DNA of 64,000 bases from a virus: positions 1 to 64,000 of the IMG/VR virus record IMGVR_UViG_3300020189_000013; one strand, written 5' to 3'. The notes below the pieces were generated by a model. The model was not told where the DNA came from and made no database searches. It was given only the letters and a program-made list of their open reading frames with translations. A program made the translations under genes and the position numbers. Positions 1 through 8,000 of the stretch are shown piece after piece (positions within the stretch are counted from its first letter, which is position 1; each line of letters begins with the position of its first letter).

Positions 1-21
1 GTTTGGTTTGGAGGGTAACTG

Positions 22-600
22 ATGGCTTCTATTCTTCGTTTTGATAATTGGCAGAACTCTGATGGTACGTCTATTGCTACTACTGATGCTTCTGGGAATA
101 TCAGTTTTGCTGGTGCGGGGGCAGGCAAGATTTTGCAAGTTGTGTCAACTACCAAGACCGACACGTTTTCGGCCTCGCTGGCCGGATTTGCGAGCACCGC
201 CGTAACTGGTCTCACGGCGACCATCACTCCGTCATCGACCGCTTCCAAGATCCTTGTTATCTCAACCGTTGTTGCCGCCGAGTCTTGGGGCCCTACCGGA
301 TCGTCCGCCTACAGTTTGACCCGCGACGGGACCCCGATTGCTCAGCCCGCGAGTCCGGGTTCACGGTTACCGCTCACGACCTTAAACTACTCTGTTACTG
401 GCGCAACTGTGATCCAGGGCGGAACCGCCGTCTATCTCGATAGCCCAGCATCAACATCCAGCCTCATCTACGGCGTGTCCCTCTTTAACACCCTCTCAAG
501 CACCGAGACGGTGTATGTCAACCGCGCCGACAGCGACACCGACGCCGCCACGCGCCGCCGAACCGTGTCTACCATCACCGTCATGGAGGTGTCAGCGTGA
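22..600 (+). CDS. Putative virion/tail surface protein, 192 aa
   Basis: Not recognised as a named family. It is rich in Ser, Thr, Ala and Gly with alternating beta-type sequence and almost no charged helices, like phage tail-fibre and decoration proteins. The N-terminus has a short domain followed by a long TTxTxTPSSTASKILV stretch of a kind common in fibre-tip proteins. The ATG at 22 overlaps the stop (TGA, 20-22) of a gene that lies mostly outside the window, and GGAGGG at 10-15 is a good ribosome-binding site. Its stop overlaps the next start. Its place at the head of a string of fibre genes supports a tail-associated role; the exact job is unknown. Confidence 0.6.
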   Translation: MASILRFDNWQNSDGTSIATTDASGNISFAGAGAGKILQVVSTTKTDTFSASLAGFASTAVTGLTATITPSSTASKILVISTVVAAESWGPTGSSAYSLTRDGTPIAQPASPGSRLPLTTLNYSVTGATVIQGGTAVYLDSPASTSSLIYGVSLFNTLSSTETVYVNRADSDTDAATRRRTVSTITVMEVSA

Positions 601-908
601 CCGATTACGCTGCCGTACTGACCGCCAACTATCGGGATGCCGAGTGGACGTTAGAGGGCGACGACTACGCCGGTTTGACATGGCTGTCCGACACGCCGAA
701 GCCGTCACAGGCTGAGTTGGATGCCGCATGGCCCCAAGTCCAATACCAACAACAACGGGCCGAAATAGAAACCCAACGTAGAAACGCCTACACCCAAGAA
801 GCCGACCCCCTCTTCTTCTCATATCAGAGAGGCGAAGCCACAGAACAAGACTGGCTAAGCGTGGTACAATCAATAAAAGAACGATATCCGTACCCTGAGG
901 CACCGTAA
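597..908 (+). CDS. Small tail-fibre accessory/assembly-like protein, 103 aa
   Basis: A small acidic, Trp/Tyr-rich protein with a C-terminal charged helix (around residues 55-95, RRNAYTQEADPLFFSYQRGE followed by a DWL...SIKERYPYP end). This composition is typical of small fibre-assembly or chaperone-like products encoded next to phage adhesins, a genomic-context inference. It overlaps the upstream gene (GTGA) and its stop overlaps the next ATG (TAATG), so the three are probably translationally coupled. It is not an obvious homologue of the MAHYA-type small proteins further downstream. Confidence 0.55.
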   Translation: MTDYAAVLTANYRDAEWTLEGDDYAGLTWLSDTPKPSQAELDAAWPQVQYQQQRAEIETQRRNAYTQEADPLFFSYQRGEATEQDWLSVVQSIKERYPYPEAP

Positions 909-1357
909 TGGCGATTGATTTTCCGAACTCTCCTAGCGTCAATGACATCTACTCAGTAGGCGATCGTTCATGGCTATGGAATGGCACGTATTGGGAGGTT
1001 CGCGCTACTCCAACTCAGACGTTTAGCGTGTCTGACACGGCTCCAGGTTCTCCACAGTCGGGTGACATGTGGTATCGCTCTGATACCTCGCAAACGCTCA
1101 TCTACTACGATTCGACATGGGTGGAGATCGGTCACTCAGCTAACATTGCGAGCTTTGTGCAAGATGCTGATACCGATACAAAGATTCAAGTCGAAGAATC
1201 TGCCGACGAGGACACAATAAGATTTGACATCGCCGGGACTGAAAAGATGACGCTGGACTCAGCTGGGTTAGCGGTGACTGGCACAATCACTACGAACGGC
1301 GCATCGGTCGCCACGACAGGCAAGGCCATTGCAATGGCTATGGTTTTTGGAGGCTGA
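908..1357 (+). CDS. Fibre anchor protein with MAIDFP N-terminal module (copy 1), 149 aa
   Basis: First of six proteins sharing the N-terminal signature MAIDFPNSPSxND followed by a W.WNGTYW strand (residues 1-33). A second shared module (SGDMWYRSDTS...WVEIG, about 48-78) and a third (VEES.DEDTIRFD.AG.EKMT, about 95-120) recur in the copies at 8384 and 10431. This looks like a modular fibre stem that attaches an adhesin encoded downstream. It ends soon after the third module, so it carries no adhesive head of its own. Its stop is 1 nt from the next ATG. Function as anchor or adaptor is inferred from the repeated context. Confidence 0.65.
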   Translation: MAIDFPNSPSVNDIYSVGDRSWLWNGTYWEVRATPTQTFSVSDTAPGSPQSGDMWYRSDTSQTLIYYDSTWVEIGHSANIASFVQDADTDTKIQVEESADEDTIRFDIAGTEKMTLDSAGLAVTGTITTNGASVATTGKAIAMAMVFGG

Positions 1358-1358
1358 C

Positions 1359-1736
1359 ATGGCTGCACCTAATATTGTAAACGTCGCAACAATCACCGCC
1401 AAAACCGCTCTAGTACGCCTCGCAGACACAAGTGAGAACACGCTCGTTTCTAACTCCGCGTCGTCTGGCAAGGTGTTCAAGATCAACAATATTATTGTTT
1501 CCAACGTTGATGGCACAGACGACGCCACAATTACTGTCGTTGTCTGGGACACCGCCACTGTCGGTTCTACAAACGGCACAAAGATTGCTCACACTATCAA
1601 TGTTCCCGCCGATTCGACGCTTGTTCTTATTGATAAGTCATCGGCCATCTATCTCGAGGAGGATAGGTCTATCGGGGTCACCGCCTCGGCTGCTGACGAT
1701 CTACACGTCATCTGCTCGTATGAAGAGATCTCGTAA
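1359..1736 (+). CDS. Beta-rich virion protein (ends CSYEEIS), 125 aa
   Basis: The ATG at 1359 is preferred to an upstream in-frame ATG at 1329 because it lies 1 nt after the previous stop and follows TTTTGGAGG. The sequence is all-beta in character (FKINNIIVSN..., TITVVVWDTATV) and ends EIS. It resembles the 109-aa product at 3956 (IVVSSI.VCN, ...GSEIS end), so the two are probably paralogous small fibre or head-binding domains. Each follows an anchor-module gene. Role unknown; a structural role is inferred. Confidence 0.55.
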   Translation: MAAPNIVNVATITAKTALVRLADTSENTLVSNSASSGKVFKINNIIVSNVDGTDDATITVVVWDTATVGSTNGTKIAHTINVPADSTLVLIDKSSAIYLEEDRSIGVTASAADDLHVICSYEEIS

Positions 1737-3604
1737 TGCCTACCCGTAAGTTCATAGGCATTGATAAAAACCCGGTTGCTTCTGATGCTTCTGGTGTTTG
1801 GGTTTTATCTGAACATTATGCTGCTGTTCTTGGTAACAGATGGCCAGGAGATGCCGTGTATGCGCTGTTCGCAGGCGGCGAAAGCGCCTCAGGGGAGGAG
1901 AACACCATTGACTATGTGGAAGTTGTCTCCGCTGGTAATGCCACGGACTTCGGTGACCTAACTCGAACGGCGTACTACCTTGCGGGCCTCAGTTCCACGA
2001 CTCGTGGAGTGTTCGGAGGCGGTTACGTTGGCGGAGGCTATTCCAATGTCATCGACTATGTGACCATCGCAACGACTGGGGACGCTTCCGACTTCGGGGA
2101 TTTGACAGTCGCTAGGTGGGAACTCGGTGGTGCGTCGAACGAAACCCGTGGCCTGTGGGCCGGTGGTCTAGCGGCTGGCTCTAGGAATAACACAATCGAC
2201 TACATCACGATCGCTACAACTGGGAACGCCACCGACTTCGGTGATCTGACAGAAGCCGCCCAAGCGCTGGCAGGCCTCGCATCTCCGGTCCACGCCATCT
2301 TCGTCGGCGGACGTACAGCCGCATTCAACTATGACACCCGAATCGACCATGTGGCGATCGCCTCCACGGGTGACGCTATCGCATGGGGCGAACTGACTGT
2401 CGGACGGTGGAGACTGGCGGCGGCATCGAACAGCACTCGTGGACTAGCGGCAGGTGGAGTCGGCGCCTCCGGTAACCTAGATGTCATTGACTACATCACG
2501 CTGGCCTCCGCAGGTAACGCCACGGACTTTGGTGACCTGAGTTTTGCCCGTCGGTGGCTTGCTGGTGCGGCATCCTCCACTCGTGCCATCTTCGGTGGAG
2601 GTACCGACGGTAGCGTAACGAATGTCATTGACTCCGTAGAGATCGACACGCTCGGGAACGCCGTTGACTTCGGTGACTTGACTGTCGCCCGTCAGTCTGT
2701 CGCCGCCTGCTCTAACGGTCACGGTGGACTTACTCCGGAATCGCAAGTTGCGTCAGGACGAGGCATCCTCGCAGGCGGTTACACGCCAAGCGTTGTCAGC
2801 ACCATCGATTACTTCACGATCTCAACGGGTGGTAACGCCCTTGTGTTCGGTGGCCTCACGACAGCCAGAAGGGGTGTCGGGTCGTGTTCTTCTACGACCA
2901 GAGGTCTGTTCGGTGGAGGCTACACGGGAGCGAACTCCAACGTGATCGACTACATCACGATGGCTACCGCAGGCAACGCCACCGACTTCGGTGACCTGAC
3001 TATCACCCGGGAGTCGACATTCGGTTGCTCTGATCCGACGAGAGGCATCTTCGCAGGCGGTTACACAACGTCGGAAGTGAACGTCATCGACTATGTGACC
3101 ATCGCCACGACCGGCAACGCAACCGACTTCGCTGACCTGACGGTCGCTCGGCAAACATCAGGATCGCTCGCATCCCCGACGAGGGGCATCTTCGGAGGTG
3201 GCTGGACTGGGGCTAACTCCAACGTCATTGACTACATCACGATTCAGACCATCGGAAACGCCACCGACTTCGGCGATCTCACCGTGTCACGCCATTGGCT
3301 TAGCGGGGTGTCATCAGCGACTCGTGGCGTGTTTAGTGGCGGCAATAGTGGAACCTCAACTATCGACTATGTGACCATCGCCACGACTGGGAACGCAACA
3401 TCGTTTGGCAACATGGCTACCGCAAGAGAGGGAAGTGGCGGCGTGTCTAACAGCACGACCGGAGTGTTCTGTGGTGGCCTTAGTACCGCAACCTGTGATG
3501 CGATCACTATTGCGACCACCGGGAACGCCACGACCTACGGGTCTCTCACACAAGCCCGTTCACGGCTTGATGGTGTATCAGACAGTCACGGAGGACTCCA
3601 ATGA
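1736..3604 (+). CDS. Propeller-like repeat tail protein, 12 repeats (2 x 6), 622 aa
   Basis: After a ~40-residue N-terminal segment the protein consists of 12 repeats of about 48 residues. Each contains (F/A)GGG(Y), then NVIDYVTIATTGNATDFGDLT, then (V)AR...TRG. The pattern recalls kelch/RCC1-type beta-propeller blades (inference). A motif ending HGGL occurs after repeat 6 (about residue 328) and after repeat 12 (about 617, the C-terminus), so the protein divides into two six-repeat units. It is probably a host-receptor-binding or baseplate-decorating protein. A paralogue with 18 repeats lies at 11212. Start ATG overlaps the previous stop (TAATG). Confidence 0.7.
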   Translation: MPTRKFIGIDKNPVASDASGVWVLSEHYAAVLGNRWPGDAVYALFAGGESASGEENTIDYVEVVSAGNATDFGDLTRTAYYLAGLSSTTRGVFGGGYVGGGYSNVIDYVTIATTGDASDFGDLTVARWELGGASNETRGLWAGGLAAGSRNNTIDYITIATTGNATDFGDLTEAAQALAGLASPVHAIFVGGRTAAFNYDTRIDHVAIASTGDAIAWGELTVGRWRLAAASNSTRGLAAGGVGASGNLDVIDYITLASAGNATDFGDLSFARRWLAGAASSTRAIFGGGTDGSVTNVIDSVEIDTLGNAVDFGDLTVARQSVAACSNGHGGLTPESQVASGRGILAGGYTPSVVSTIDYFTISTGGNALVFGGLTTARRGVGSCSSTTRGLFGGGYTGANSNVIDYITMATAGNATDFGDLTITRESTFGCSDPTRGIFAGGYTTSEVNVIDYVTIATTGNATDFADLTVARQTSGSLASPTRGIFGGGWTGANSNVIDYITIQTIGNATDFGDLTVSRHWLSGVSSATRGVFSGGNSGTSTIDYVTIATTGNATSFGNMATAREGSGGVSNSTTGVFCGGLSTATCDAITIATTGNATTYGSLTQARSRLDGVSDSHGGLQ

Positions 3605-3657
3605 CCGAACTAGCACTCACCGCATCGCAGAAATTTATCATTGACATTGGAGACTGA
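3601..3657 (+). pseudogene. Truncated 5' remnant of the 265-aa coiled-coil gene (13929)
   Basis: An 18-codon ORF starting MTELALTASQ and then diverging to end ...DIGD. Its first 28 nt after the initial base (3602-3629) are identical to 13930-13957, the start of the intact 265-aa gene. In both places this sequence directly overlaps the 3' end of a propeller-repeat gene. The remnant therefore looks like what is left after the rest of the gene was removed by recombination. Its last nine bases (GGAGACTGA) also end the other truncated remnant at 5215-5319. Confidence 0.7.
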
Positions 3658-3660
3658 GCC

Positions 3661-3951
3661 GTGGCTATTGATTTTCCTAACTCCCCTTCAGTAAACGACA
3701 CCTACACCACCAACGGTAAAACCTACCTATGGGACGGAACCGCGTGGACTGTGTATGGAACATTCACTGTACGCTCCACTACCTCGGACACGGAGCCGAC
3801 GGGCGTTTTAGATGGTCACATCTGGTATAGAAGTGATCAATCTCAGACTTTGATAAGATATGACGGTACGTGGATAGAAATCGGTGCGTCCACAGCGGCA
3901 AGCGGTGGTGACACGGGTTTCGCTAACAGTTTTATGACGATGGGAGCGTAA
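3661..3951 (+). CDS. Fibre anchor protein with MAIDFP module (copy 2), 96 aa
   Basis: GTG start. Residues 1-33 carry the MAIDFPNSPSVNDTY...YLWDGTAW anchor. Residues about 40-78 carry the DTEPTG...GHIWYRSD.SQTL..YDGTWIEIG module shared with the copies at 908 and 10431. It lacks the third VEE...RFD module, so it is the shortest member. It lies directly downstream of a truncated gene remnant, so its 5' junction is probably a recombination point. The next gene starts 4 nt later, and the shared operon suggests the proteins assemble together. Confidence 0.6.
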   Translation: MAIDFPNSPSVNDTYTTNGKTYLWDGTAWTVYGTFTVRSTTSDTEPTGVLDGHIWYRSDQSQTLIRYDGTWIEIGASTAASGGDTGFANSFMTMGA

Positions 3952-3955
3952 AGAC

Positions 3956-4285
3956 ATGGCGCAGGCTTACAAGGTGCTCGGACAGATCGCACCGTCCGCA
4001 ACGACAGCGACGACTATCTACACGGTGCCGTCTGCTACCGAGGCGGTCGTGTCCAGCATCGTCGTCTGTAACCGGTCGTCATCTAGTGTTACATTCCGAA
4101 TCTCCGTTAGGCCGAACGGTGCTTCGCTGGCGAATCAGCACTATCTGGTGTATGACGCACCTCTCGTTGGAAGCGACACGCTGATCTTCACCGTCGGCTT
4201 GACGTTAGATGCGACCGATGTTCTTGAAGCCTACGCCTCGTCCGGGGACTTGACGTTTCAGGCTTACGGGTCGGAGATTTCGTAA
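3956..4285 (+). CDS. Beta-rich virion protein (ends YGSEIS), 109 aa
   Basis: A small Ser/Thr/Val-rich beta protein without charged helices. The pattern TTIYTVPSATEAVVSSIVVCN, then a TFRISVRP strand, then TLIFTVGLTLDATDVLEAYAS, is typical of phage head-decoration or fibre-tip beta-sandwich proteins. It appears paralogous to the 125-aa protein at 1359 (same position after an anchor gene, same EIS terminus). It precedes a glycine-rich adhesin by 3 nt. Exact role not known. Confidence 0.55.
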   Translation: MAQAYKVLGQIAPSATTATTIYTVPSATEAVVSSIVVCNRSSSSVTFRISVRPNGASLANQHYLVYDAPLVGSDTLIFTVGLTLDATDVLEAYASSGDLTFQAYGSEIS

Positions 4286-4288
4286 GTC

Positions 4289-5215
4289 ATGGCGATCTAC
4301 TCTGTCAAACAAGGAGGACCGAGTTTCCGCCTTCTTGATGCAACTGTTGGCAACTTTCTGTTGGACTATTTGGTTGTTGCTGGCGGCGGCGCAGGCGGCT
4401 ACTCATACGCCGGTGGTGGAGGTGCGGGTGGCTTGTTGACTAACACATCCGTGGAGCGTTCACTTAGCACTTCGTATCTCGTCACGGTAGGTGCTGGCGG
4501 AGCGGCATCATCAACGGTGCCGAAACCTCTGACGATGAATGGTTCTAACTCCGTGTTCGATTCCTTCACGTCTGTTGGTGGCGGTGCTGGCGGGCGAGGC
4601 GCTCAAAGCGCACCAGATCGAGATGGCTATGACGGCGGTTCCGGTGGTGGCGGTGGCGGTTGGACCGCTGGCTCTGGCGGGTTAGGAACAGCAGGTCAAG
4701 GCAACGACGGCGGCGACGGCGACCTCAACCCCGATAAGAAAGGTGGTGGAGGTGGTGGTGCTGGTGCCGCCGGTTCCAACGGAACAGCATCCTCTGGCGG
4801 CAACGGCGGTATCGGGTCGATCTCAACTATCGTCACGACGACTATTGCTTCCAGCGCATCCGTTGGAGAAGTCAGCGGAAGCGATGTCTACTTTGCTGGC
4901 GGCGGTGGCGGCGGTGTCCAAGACATCAGCAACTTCGGTGACGGTGGTCTAGGTGGTGGGGGAGATGGCGGCTCCAACTTGACTGGACCGGGGACAGGAA
5001 GCGCAGGTCAAGTTGGAACTGGTGGCGGTGGCGGCGGCGGTGACCAAACTCATCTCGGCGGCAACGGTGGCTCCGGTGCCGTGATCTTCCGATACCCGTC
5101 AACGCTGGCGATAACTGTTGGCGCTGGGCTGACCTCAACGACGAGCGTTGTCGGATCGGACAAGGTGACGGTGATTACGGCAGGTTCAGACAACGTCAGT
5201 TGGGAGGTTGCCTGA
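4289..5215 (+). CDS. Glycine-rich tail adhesin-like protein, 308 aa
   Basis: A short N-terminal segment (MAIYSVKQGGPSFRLLD) is followed from about residue 28 by LDYLVVAGGGAGG and long runs of GGGG spaced by short loops, to about residue 265. A C-terminal beta segment follows (VIFRYPSTLAITVGAGLTSTT...SWEV). The LVVAGGGGGG...GG.VI.RYP layout is that of glycine-rich phage adhesins, in which polyglycine helices pack into a bundle and variable loops bind the host surface (established for adhesins such as gp38 of T-even-like phages; application here is inference). The same layout occurs at 5323, 6452 and 9190. Confidence 0.7.
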   Translation: MAIYSVKQGGPSFRLLDATVGNFLLDYLVVAGGGAGGYSYAGGGGAGGLLTNTSVERSLSTSYLVTVGAGGAASSTVPKPLTMNGSNSVFDSFTSVGGGAGGRGAQSAPDRDGYDGGSGGGGGGWTAGSGGLGTAGQGNDGGDGDLNPDKKGGGGGGAGAAGSNGTASSGGNGGIGSISTIVTTTIASSASVGEVSGSDVYFAGGGGGGVQDISNFGDGGLGGGGDGGSNLTGPGTGSAGQVGTGGGGGGGDQTHLGGNGGSGAVIFRYPSTLAITVGAGLTSTTSVVGSDKVTVITAGSDNVSWEVA

Positions 5216-5319
5216 TGGCTCACTACGCCTTCCTTGACGACGACGGGATCGTGACTGGCGTGATTGTCGGTCGTGACGAGAACCTGCTGAACTGGACCCC
5301 TGCTACTCTCGGAGACTGA
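5215..5319 (+). pseudogene. Truncated MAHYA-type fibre accessory gene, 34 codons
   Basis: The ATG overlaps the stop of the glycine-rich gene (TGATG). The product starts MAHYAFLDDDGIVTGVIVGRDE, clearly matching the first 23 residues of the 127-aa protein at 8001, then breaks off after ~11 unrelated residues at ...TLGD. The tail of the family (SYN...RKNYAGIGYTYD...) is missing. The terminal GGAGACTGA is shared with the 3601 remnant, and each is followed 3 nt later by an anchor gene. It is a relic of cassette exchange, although a short peptide could still be made. Confidence 0.7.
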
Positions 5320-5322
5320 CCT

Positions 5323-6180
5323 ATGGCGATCGACTTTCCCGATTCCCCCTCTGTTGGCGACCAGTTCGTCGCGTCCGGCAAAACGTATCAATGGGACGGC
5401 ACCGTCTGGACCATTTACGGGCCACAAACCAACCCTGACATCTTCAAAGTAGACACCACTAACAACAGGGTTGGTATCAACAGTGCGTCTCCCTCTGTCA
5501 CTCTAGATGTAACAGGAGACGCAGCAGTTTCTGGAGATCTAGATGTTACAGGAGAATTTACTTCTAGAGGTTACCGTTATGTCCAGACGCTGTATTTCAC
5601 TTCGTCGGGGTCGTTCACGAAAGCGACGTATCCGTGGCTGAGGGCGATCCGTGTGAAGTGTCAGGGTGCTGGTGCGGGCGGCGCTAACCGGAACGTCGCC
5701 TACACTTCGTCGCCCGGTGGTGGTGGCGGTGCTATGGCGGAATCGTTCATTACCGATATCGCTAGCCTTGGAGCATCAGAAACCATTACGGTCGGTGCTG
5801 GTAGTGCTGGCGTTGCTTCCGGTGTTCAGGGTGATTCGTCCTCTGGTGGAAATTCGTCGTTTGGAGCGCTGGTTATCGGTGTCGGCGGTAGTGGCACTTC
5901 AGGGCTTGCTACTTATGGCGGGGTAGGCGGGTTGTCGTCGGCGTGTACCGGTGATTTTGCGGTAAGTGGAAACGACGGCGGCACTGGAAGCCTTGAGGAC
6001 GACGGCCACGGCGGTAACGGCGGCGGCTCGCATTTCGGTGGCGGCGGCTATGGAGGCCGACGTAACACAACTCCTGGCGCAAACGGAAGGGATTATGGCG
6101 GCGGCGGTGGTGGCGGAACCGAAACCGCCGCCGCTGGTGCTGGTGCTAACGGGATTGTGATCGTGGAGTTGTACGCATGA
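5323..6180 (+). CDS. Anchor-adhesin fusion: MAIDFP module plus glycine-rich domain, 285 aa
   Basis: Residues 1-33 are the MAIDFPDSPSVGD...YQWDGTVW anchor. Residues about 38-75 are a second module (DIFKVDTTNNRVGINSASPSV then LDVTGD.AVSGDLDVTG) also present in the 6452 protein. From about residue 85 a new strand segment leads into glycine-rich repeats (GGGG...GG) and an IVIVELYA end. It therefore fuses in one chain the stem and adhesive parts that are encoded separately elsewhere in the locus. Likely a receptor-binding fibre. Its stop overlaps the next ATG (ATGA). Confidence 0.7.
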   Translation: MAIDFPDSPSVGDQFVASGKTYQWDGTVWTIYGPQTNPDIFKVDTTNNRVGINSASPSVTLDVTGDAAVSGDLDVTGEFTSRGYRYVQTLYFTSSGSFTKATYPWLRAIRVKCQGAGAGGANRNVAYTSSPGGGGGAMAESFITDIASLGASETITVGAGSAGVASGVQGDSSSGGNSSFGALVIGVGGSGTSGLATYGGVGGLSSACTGDFAVSGNDGGTGSLEDDGHGGNGGGSHFGGGGYGGRRNTTPGANGRDYGGGGGGGTETAAAGAGANGIVIVELYA

Positions 6181-6365
6181 AATACGCACTAATCAACGCT
6201 GACGGTTTGGTTGTGAACGCTATCGTGTGGGACGGTCAAACCGACTACACCGCACCCGATGGGCTGGCCGTTGTTGCTATTCCTGATGGTGTTGGCGCTG
6301 GTCCCGGCTGGACCTATGACGGCGCCAACTGGATCGCACCGCCGCCTGAAGAGCTCGAAGAATAG
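6177..6365 (+). CDS. Small fibre accessory protein, 62 aa
   Basis: MKYALINADGLVVNAIVWDG, then AVVAIPDGVGAGPGWTYDGANWIAPPP. The pattern 'ALI..DG.V.N.I.WDG ... G.GW.YDG..W.PP' is a frequent form of small tail-fibre assembly/accessory proteins encoded directly after phage adhesins (family knowledge). It overlaps the adhesin by 4 nt, so coupling and partnership with that adhesin are likely. Its stop codon lies within a perfect 8-bp hairpin (6357-6378). Confidence 0.6.
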   Translation: MKYALINADGLVVNAIVWDGQTDYTAPDGLAVVAIPDGVGAGPGWTYDGANWIAPPPEELEE

Positions 6366-6378
6366 CCAATTATTCTTC
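6357..6378 (+). terminator. Perfect 8-bp hairpin at gene end, possible terminator
   Basis: GAAGAATA (6357-6364), a 6-nt loop, then TATTCTTC (6371-6378). Outside it, GAGCT and AGCTC can extend the pairing with a bulge. It contains the stop codon of the 62-aa gene and lies in the first real intergenic gap of the locus (6366-6451). There is no U-run after it, so intrinsic termination is uncertain; it could also protect or process mRNA. Confidence 0.4.
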
Positions 6379-6410
6379 AACAGCTCGTAAAATCGCGGCT
6401 GCTCGTGTAG

Positions 6411-6418
6411 TGTATAAT
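6411..6418 (+). promoter_or_regulatory. Candidate extended -10 promoter (TGTATAAT)
   Basis: A consensus TATAAT hexamer at 6413-6418 preceded by TG lies 33 nt upstream of the 6452 ATG, in an intergenic gap just after a hairpin. No good -35 hexamer is seen at the expected distance, so it would depend on the extended -10 or an activator. It would restart transcription for the second half of the adhesin locus. Confidence 0.4.
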
Positions 6419-6451
6419 TTGGTGAGATCTTGTGCGTTGGAGGCCGTCTAA

Positions 6452-7720
6452 ATGGCAATTGATTTTCCAAACTCCCCAACCACCGGTGACACGTACACTG
6501 CTGGCGGTAGGACGTGGCAGTGGGACGGTACCGTCTGGGCCGCATACGGCAACTATCCCGACCCCACCGTCCTGAAGATTGATACCGGTACCAACCGTGT
6601 CGGTATCAACAACACGTCCCCCACGACCGCGTTAGACGTAACCGGTGACCTGACGGTCTCTGGCAAGGTCAATGCCACCGCCCCCACCTCTACCAAGACA
6701 GCAAGTTACACACTCGCTGCCGGTGATGAGAACACTCGCATCGTAATGAATAACGCTGGGGCGACGACCATTACTGTTGATGATGGTGTGTTTGCGGCTG
6801 GTGACACGGTGTGGATTCACAACATTGGTGCTGGTACGACGACGGTTACGGCTGGTACTGCGACGGTTGATACTGCTGGTTCGTTGGACGTTGGACAGTG
6901 GGAGGGCGGAAGTCTTTACTTCACATCTGCGTCCTCTGCAATCTTTTTTCGTGGTGGCGGAGCAGGCGTAGCATACGGTGCCGCTACTGGCGGCACATCC
7001 TCCACGATCACGGTTGATGGCGATTCGTACACTTTGTTGGAGTTCACTTCGTCCAGCACGTTGACCGTGACTAAGGCTGGCGTGTTTGACGTTCTTGTTG
7101 TTGGCGGTGGCGGTGGCGGCGGTACTGCTGGCTCCCTCATCTGTGGTGCTGGTGCTGCTGGTGGCTACCGCCAGTTCGACAAGGTATATTTCGACACGAA
7201 CCAGACGGTCGTTGTCGGTGCTGGCGATTCGGTGAACGGCTACCGAGGCACCGGTTCACGATGCGGTCAACCGTTCGTCGGTGGAGGCGGTAGCACTAAC
7301 CAATACCTGCAAGGTCGAAACGGTGCCTCCGGTGGTGGCGGTGGATACTCCACGGCTGTCGGCGGCAAGGGCGACGACGCAAGCGGCAATAACGGCGGCG
7401 GCGGTGCGTCTAGTGCTGGTGGCGGCGGCGGCGGTGCTGGGGCAGTTGGTGCTAACGCTACGTCGGGCGCAGGCGGCAACGGTGGCGACGGACTGGACGC
7501 ATCGACGTTTCGCGGTGAGTCCGCAGGAACTACCTATTACGCAGGTGGAGGCGGCGGTGAAGGCGGCACGACCCGTGGCCTCGGCGGTCTTGGCGGTGGT
7601 GGAAACGGCAAAGACCCGGGCAACGCATCTACAGCAGGAGCCACCAACACAGGTGGTGGCGGTGGTGGCGACGGCTCCTCTGGTGGATCCGGCATTGTCC
7701 TAGTGAGGTTCAAGAACTAA
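6452..7720 (+). CDS. Anchor-adhesin fusion: MAIDFP module plus large glycine-rich domain, 422 aa
   Basis: Residues 1-33 hold the anchor (MAIDFPNSPTTGDTY...WQWDGTVW). About 38-72 hold the KIDTGTNRVGINNTSPTTAL...VTGDLTVSG module shared with the 5323 protein. About 80-165 hold a beta module (TASYTLAAGDENTRIVMNN..., GDTVWIHNIGAGTTTVTAG) resembling a segment of the 10431 protein. From about residue 185 comes a second beta strand pair (YTLLEFTSSSTLTVTKAG), then FDVLVVGGGGGGG and polyglycine repeats to the GIVLVRFKN end. It is the largest glycine-rich adhesin of the window, and its stop overlaps the next ATG (TAATG). Confidence 0.7.
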   Translation: MAIDFPNSPTTGDTYTAGGRTWQWDGTVWAAYGNYPDPTVLKIDTGTNRVGINNTSPTTALDVTGDLTVSGKVNATAPTSTKTASYTLAAGDENTRIVMNNAGATTITVDDGVFAAGDTVWIHNIGAGTTTVTAGTATVDTAGSLDVGQWEGGSLYFTSASSAIFFRGGGAGVAYGAATGGTSSTITVDGDSYTLLEFTSSSTLTVTKAGVFDVLVVGGGGGGGTAGSLICGAGAAGGYRQFDKVYFDTNQTVVVGAGDSVNGYRGTGSRCGQPFVGGGGSTNQYLQGRNGASGGGGGYSTAVGGKGDDASGNNGGGGASSAGGGGGGAGAVGANATSGAGGNGGDGLDASTFRGESAGTTYYAGGGGGEGGTTRGLGGLGGGGNGKDPGNASTAGATNTGGGGGGDGSSGGSGIVLVRFKN

Positions 7721-7983
7721 TGGCACATTTCGCACGCATTGACAACAACACGGTCATTGAGGTCATTGTCATTTCCGACGACAACTGCCCTGATCCTGCC
7801 CCCAACAACGAATCAGCAGGACAGACGTTCATCGCTGACGTTCTCGGACTCGCAGGCGAATGGAAGCAAACCTCATACAACGGGAACTTCCGTGGCACCT
7901 ACGCCGGAATCGGCTACACCTACGATCCTGCTATTGATGAGTTTGTGCCGCCCCCTGTAACTGAAGAACCGACCCCCGAGTAA
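7720..7983 (+). CDS. MAHYA-type fibre accessory protein (short form), 87 aa
   Basis: MAHFARIDNNTVIEVIVISDDN, then WKQTSYNGNFRGTYAGIGYTYDPAIDEFVPPP. This layout (MAHYA..D..N.V..VIVI.., W.QTSYN, R.YAGIGYTYD...D.F..P) recurs in small proteins encoded beside tail fibres in aquatic phages, and a fibre-assembly or cap role is usually assumed. It is shorter than the 127-aa and 128-aa paralogues and lacks their C-terminal SWVL.EDT.LW...P.PDDG segment. It overlaps the glycine-rich adhesin and probably partners it. Confidence 0.65.
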   Translation: MAHFARIDNNTVIEVIVISDDNCPDPAPNNESAGQTFIADVLGLAGEWKQTSYNGNFRGTYAGIGYTYDPAIDEFVPPPVTEEPTPE

Positions 7984-7987
7984 GAGG

Positions 7988-7993
7988 TATAAT
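7988..7993 (+). promoter_or_regulatory. TATAAT 7 nt upstream of an ATG: possible leaderless promoter
   Basis: A consensus -10 hexamer (7988-7993) sits in the 17-nt gap between two accessory genes, 7 nt before the ATG at 8001. Transcription would begin at or next to the A of the start codon and give a leaderless mRNA, common in actinobacteria. A purine-rich AGAGG at 7983-7987 could act as a distant ribosome-binding site for readthrough transcripts. No convincing -35 was found. Confidence 0.35.
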
Positions 7994-8000
7994 CACACCT

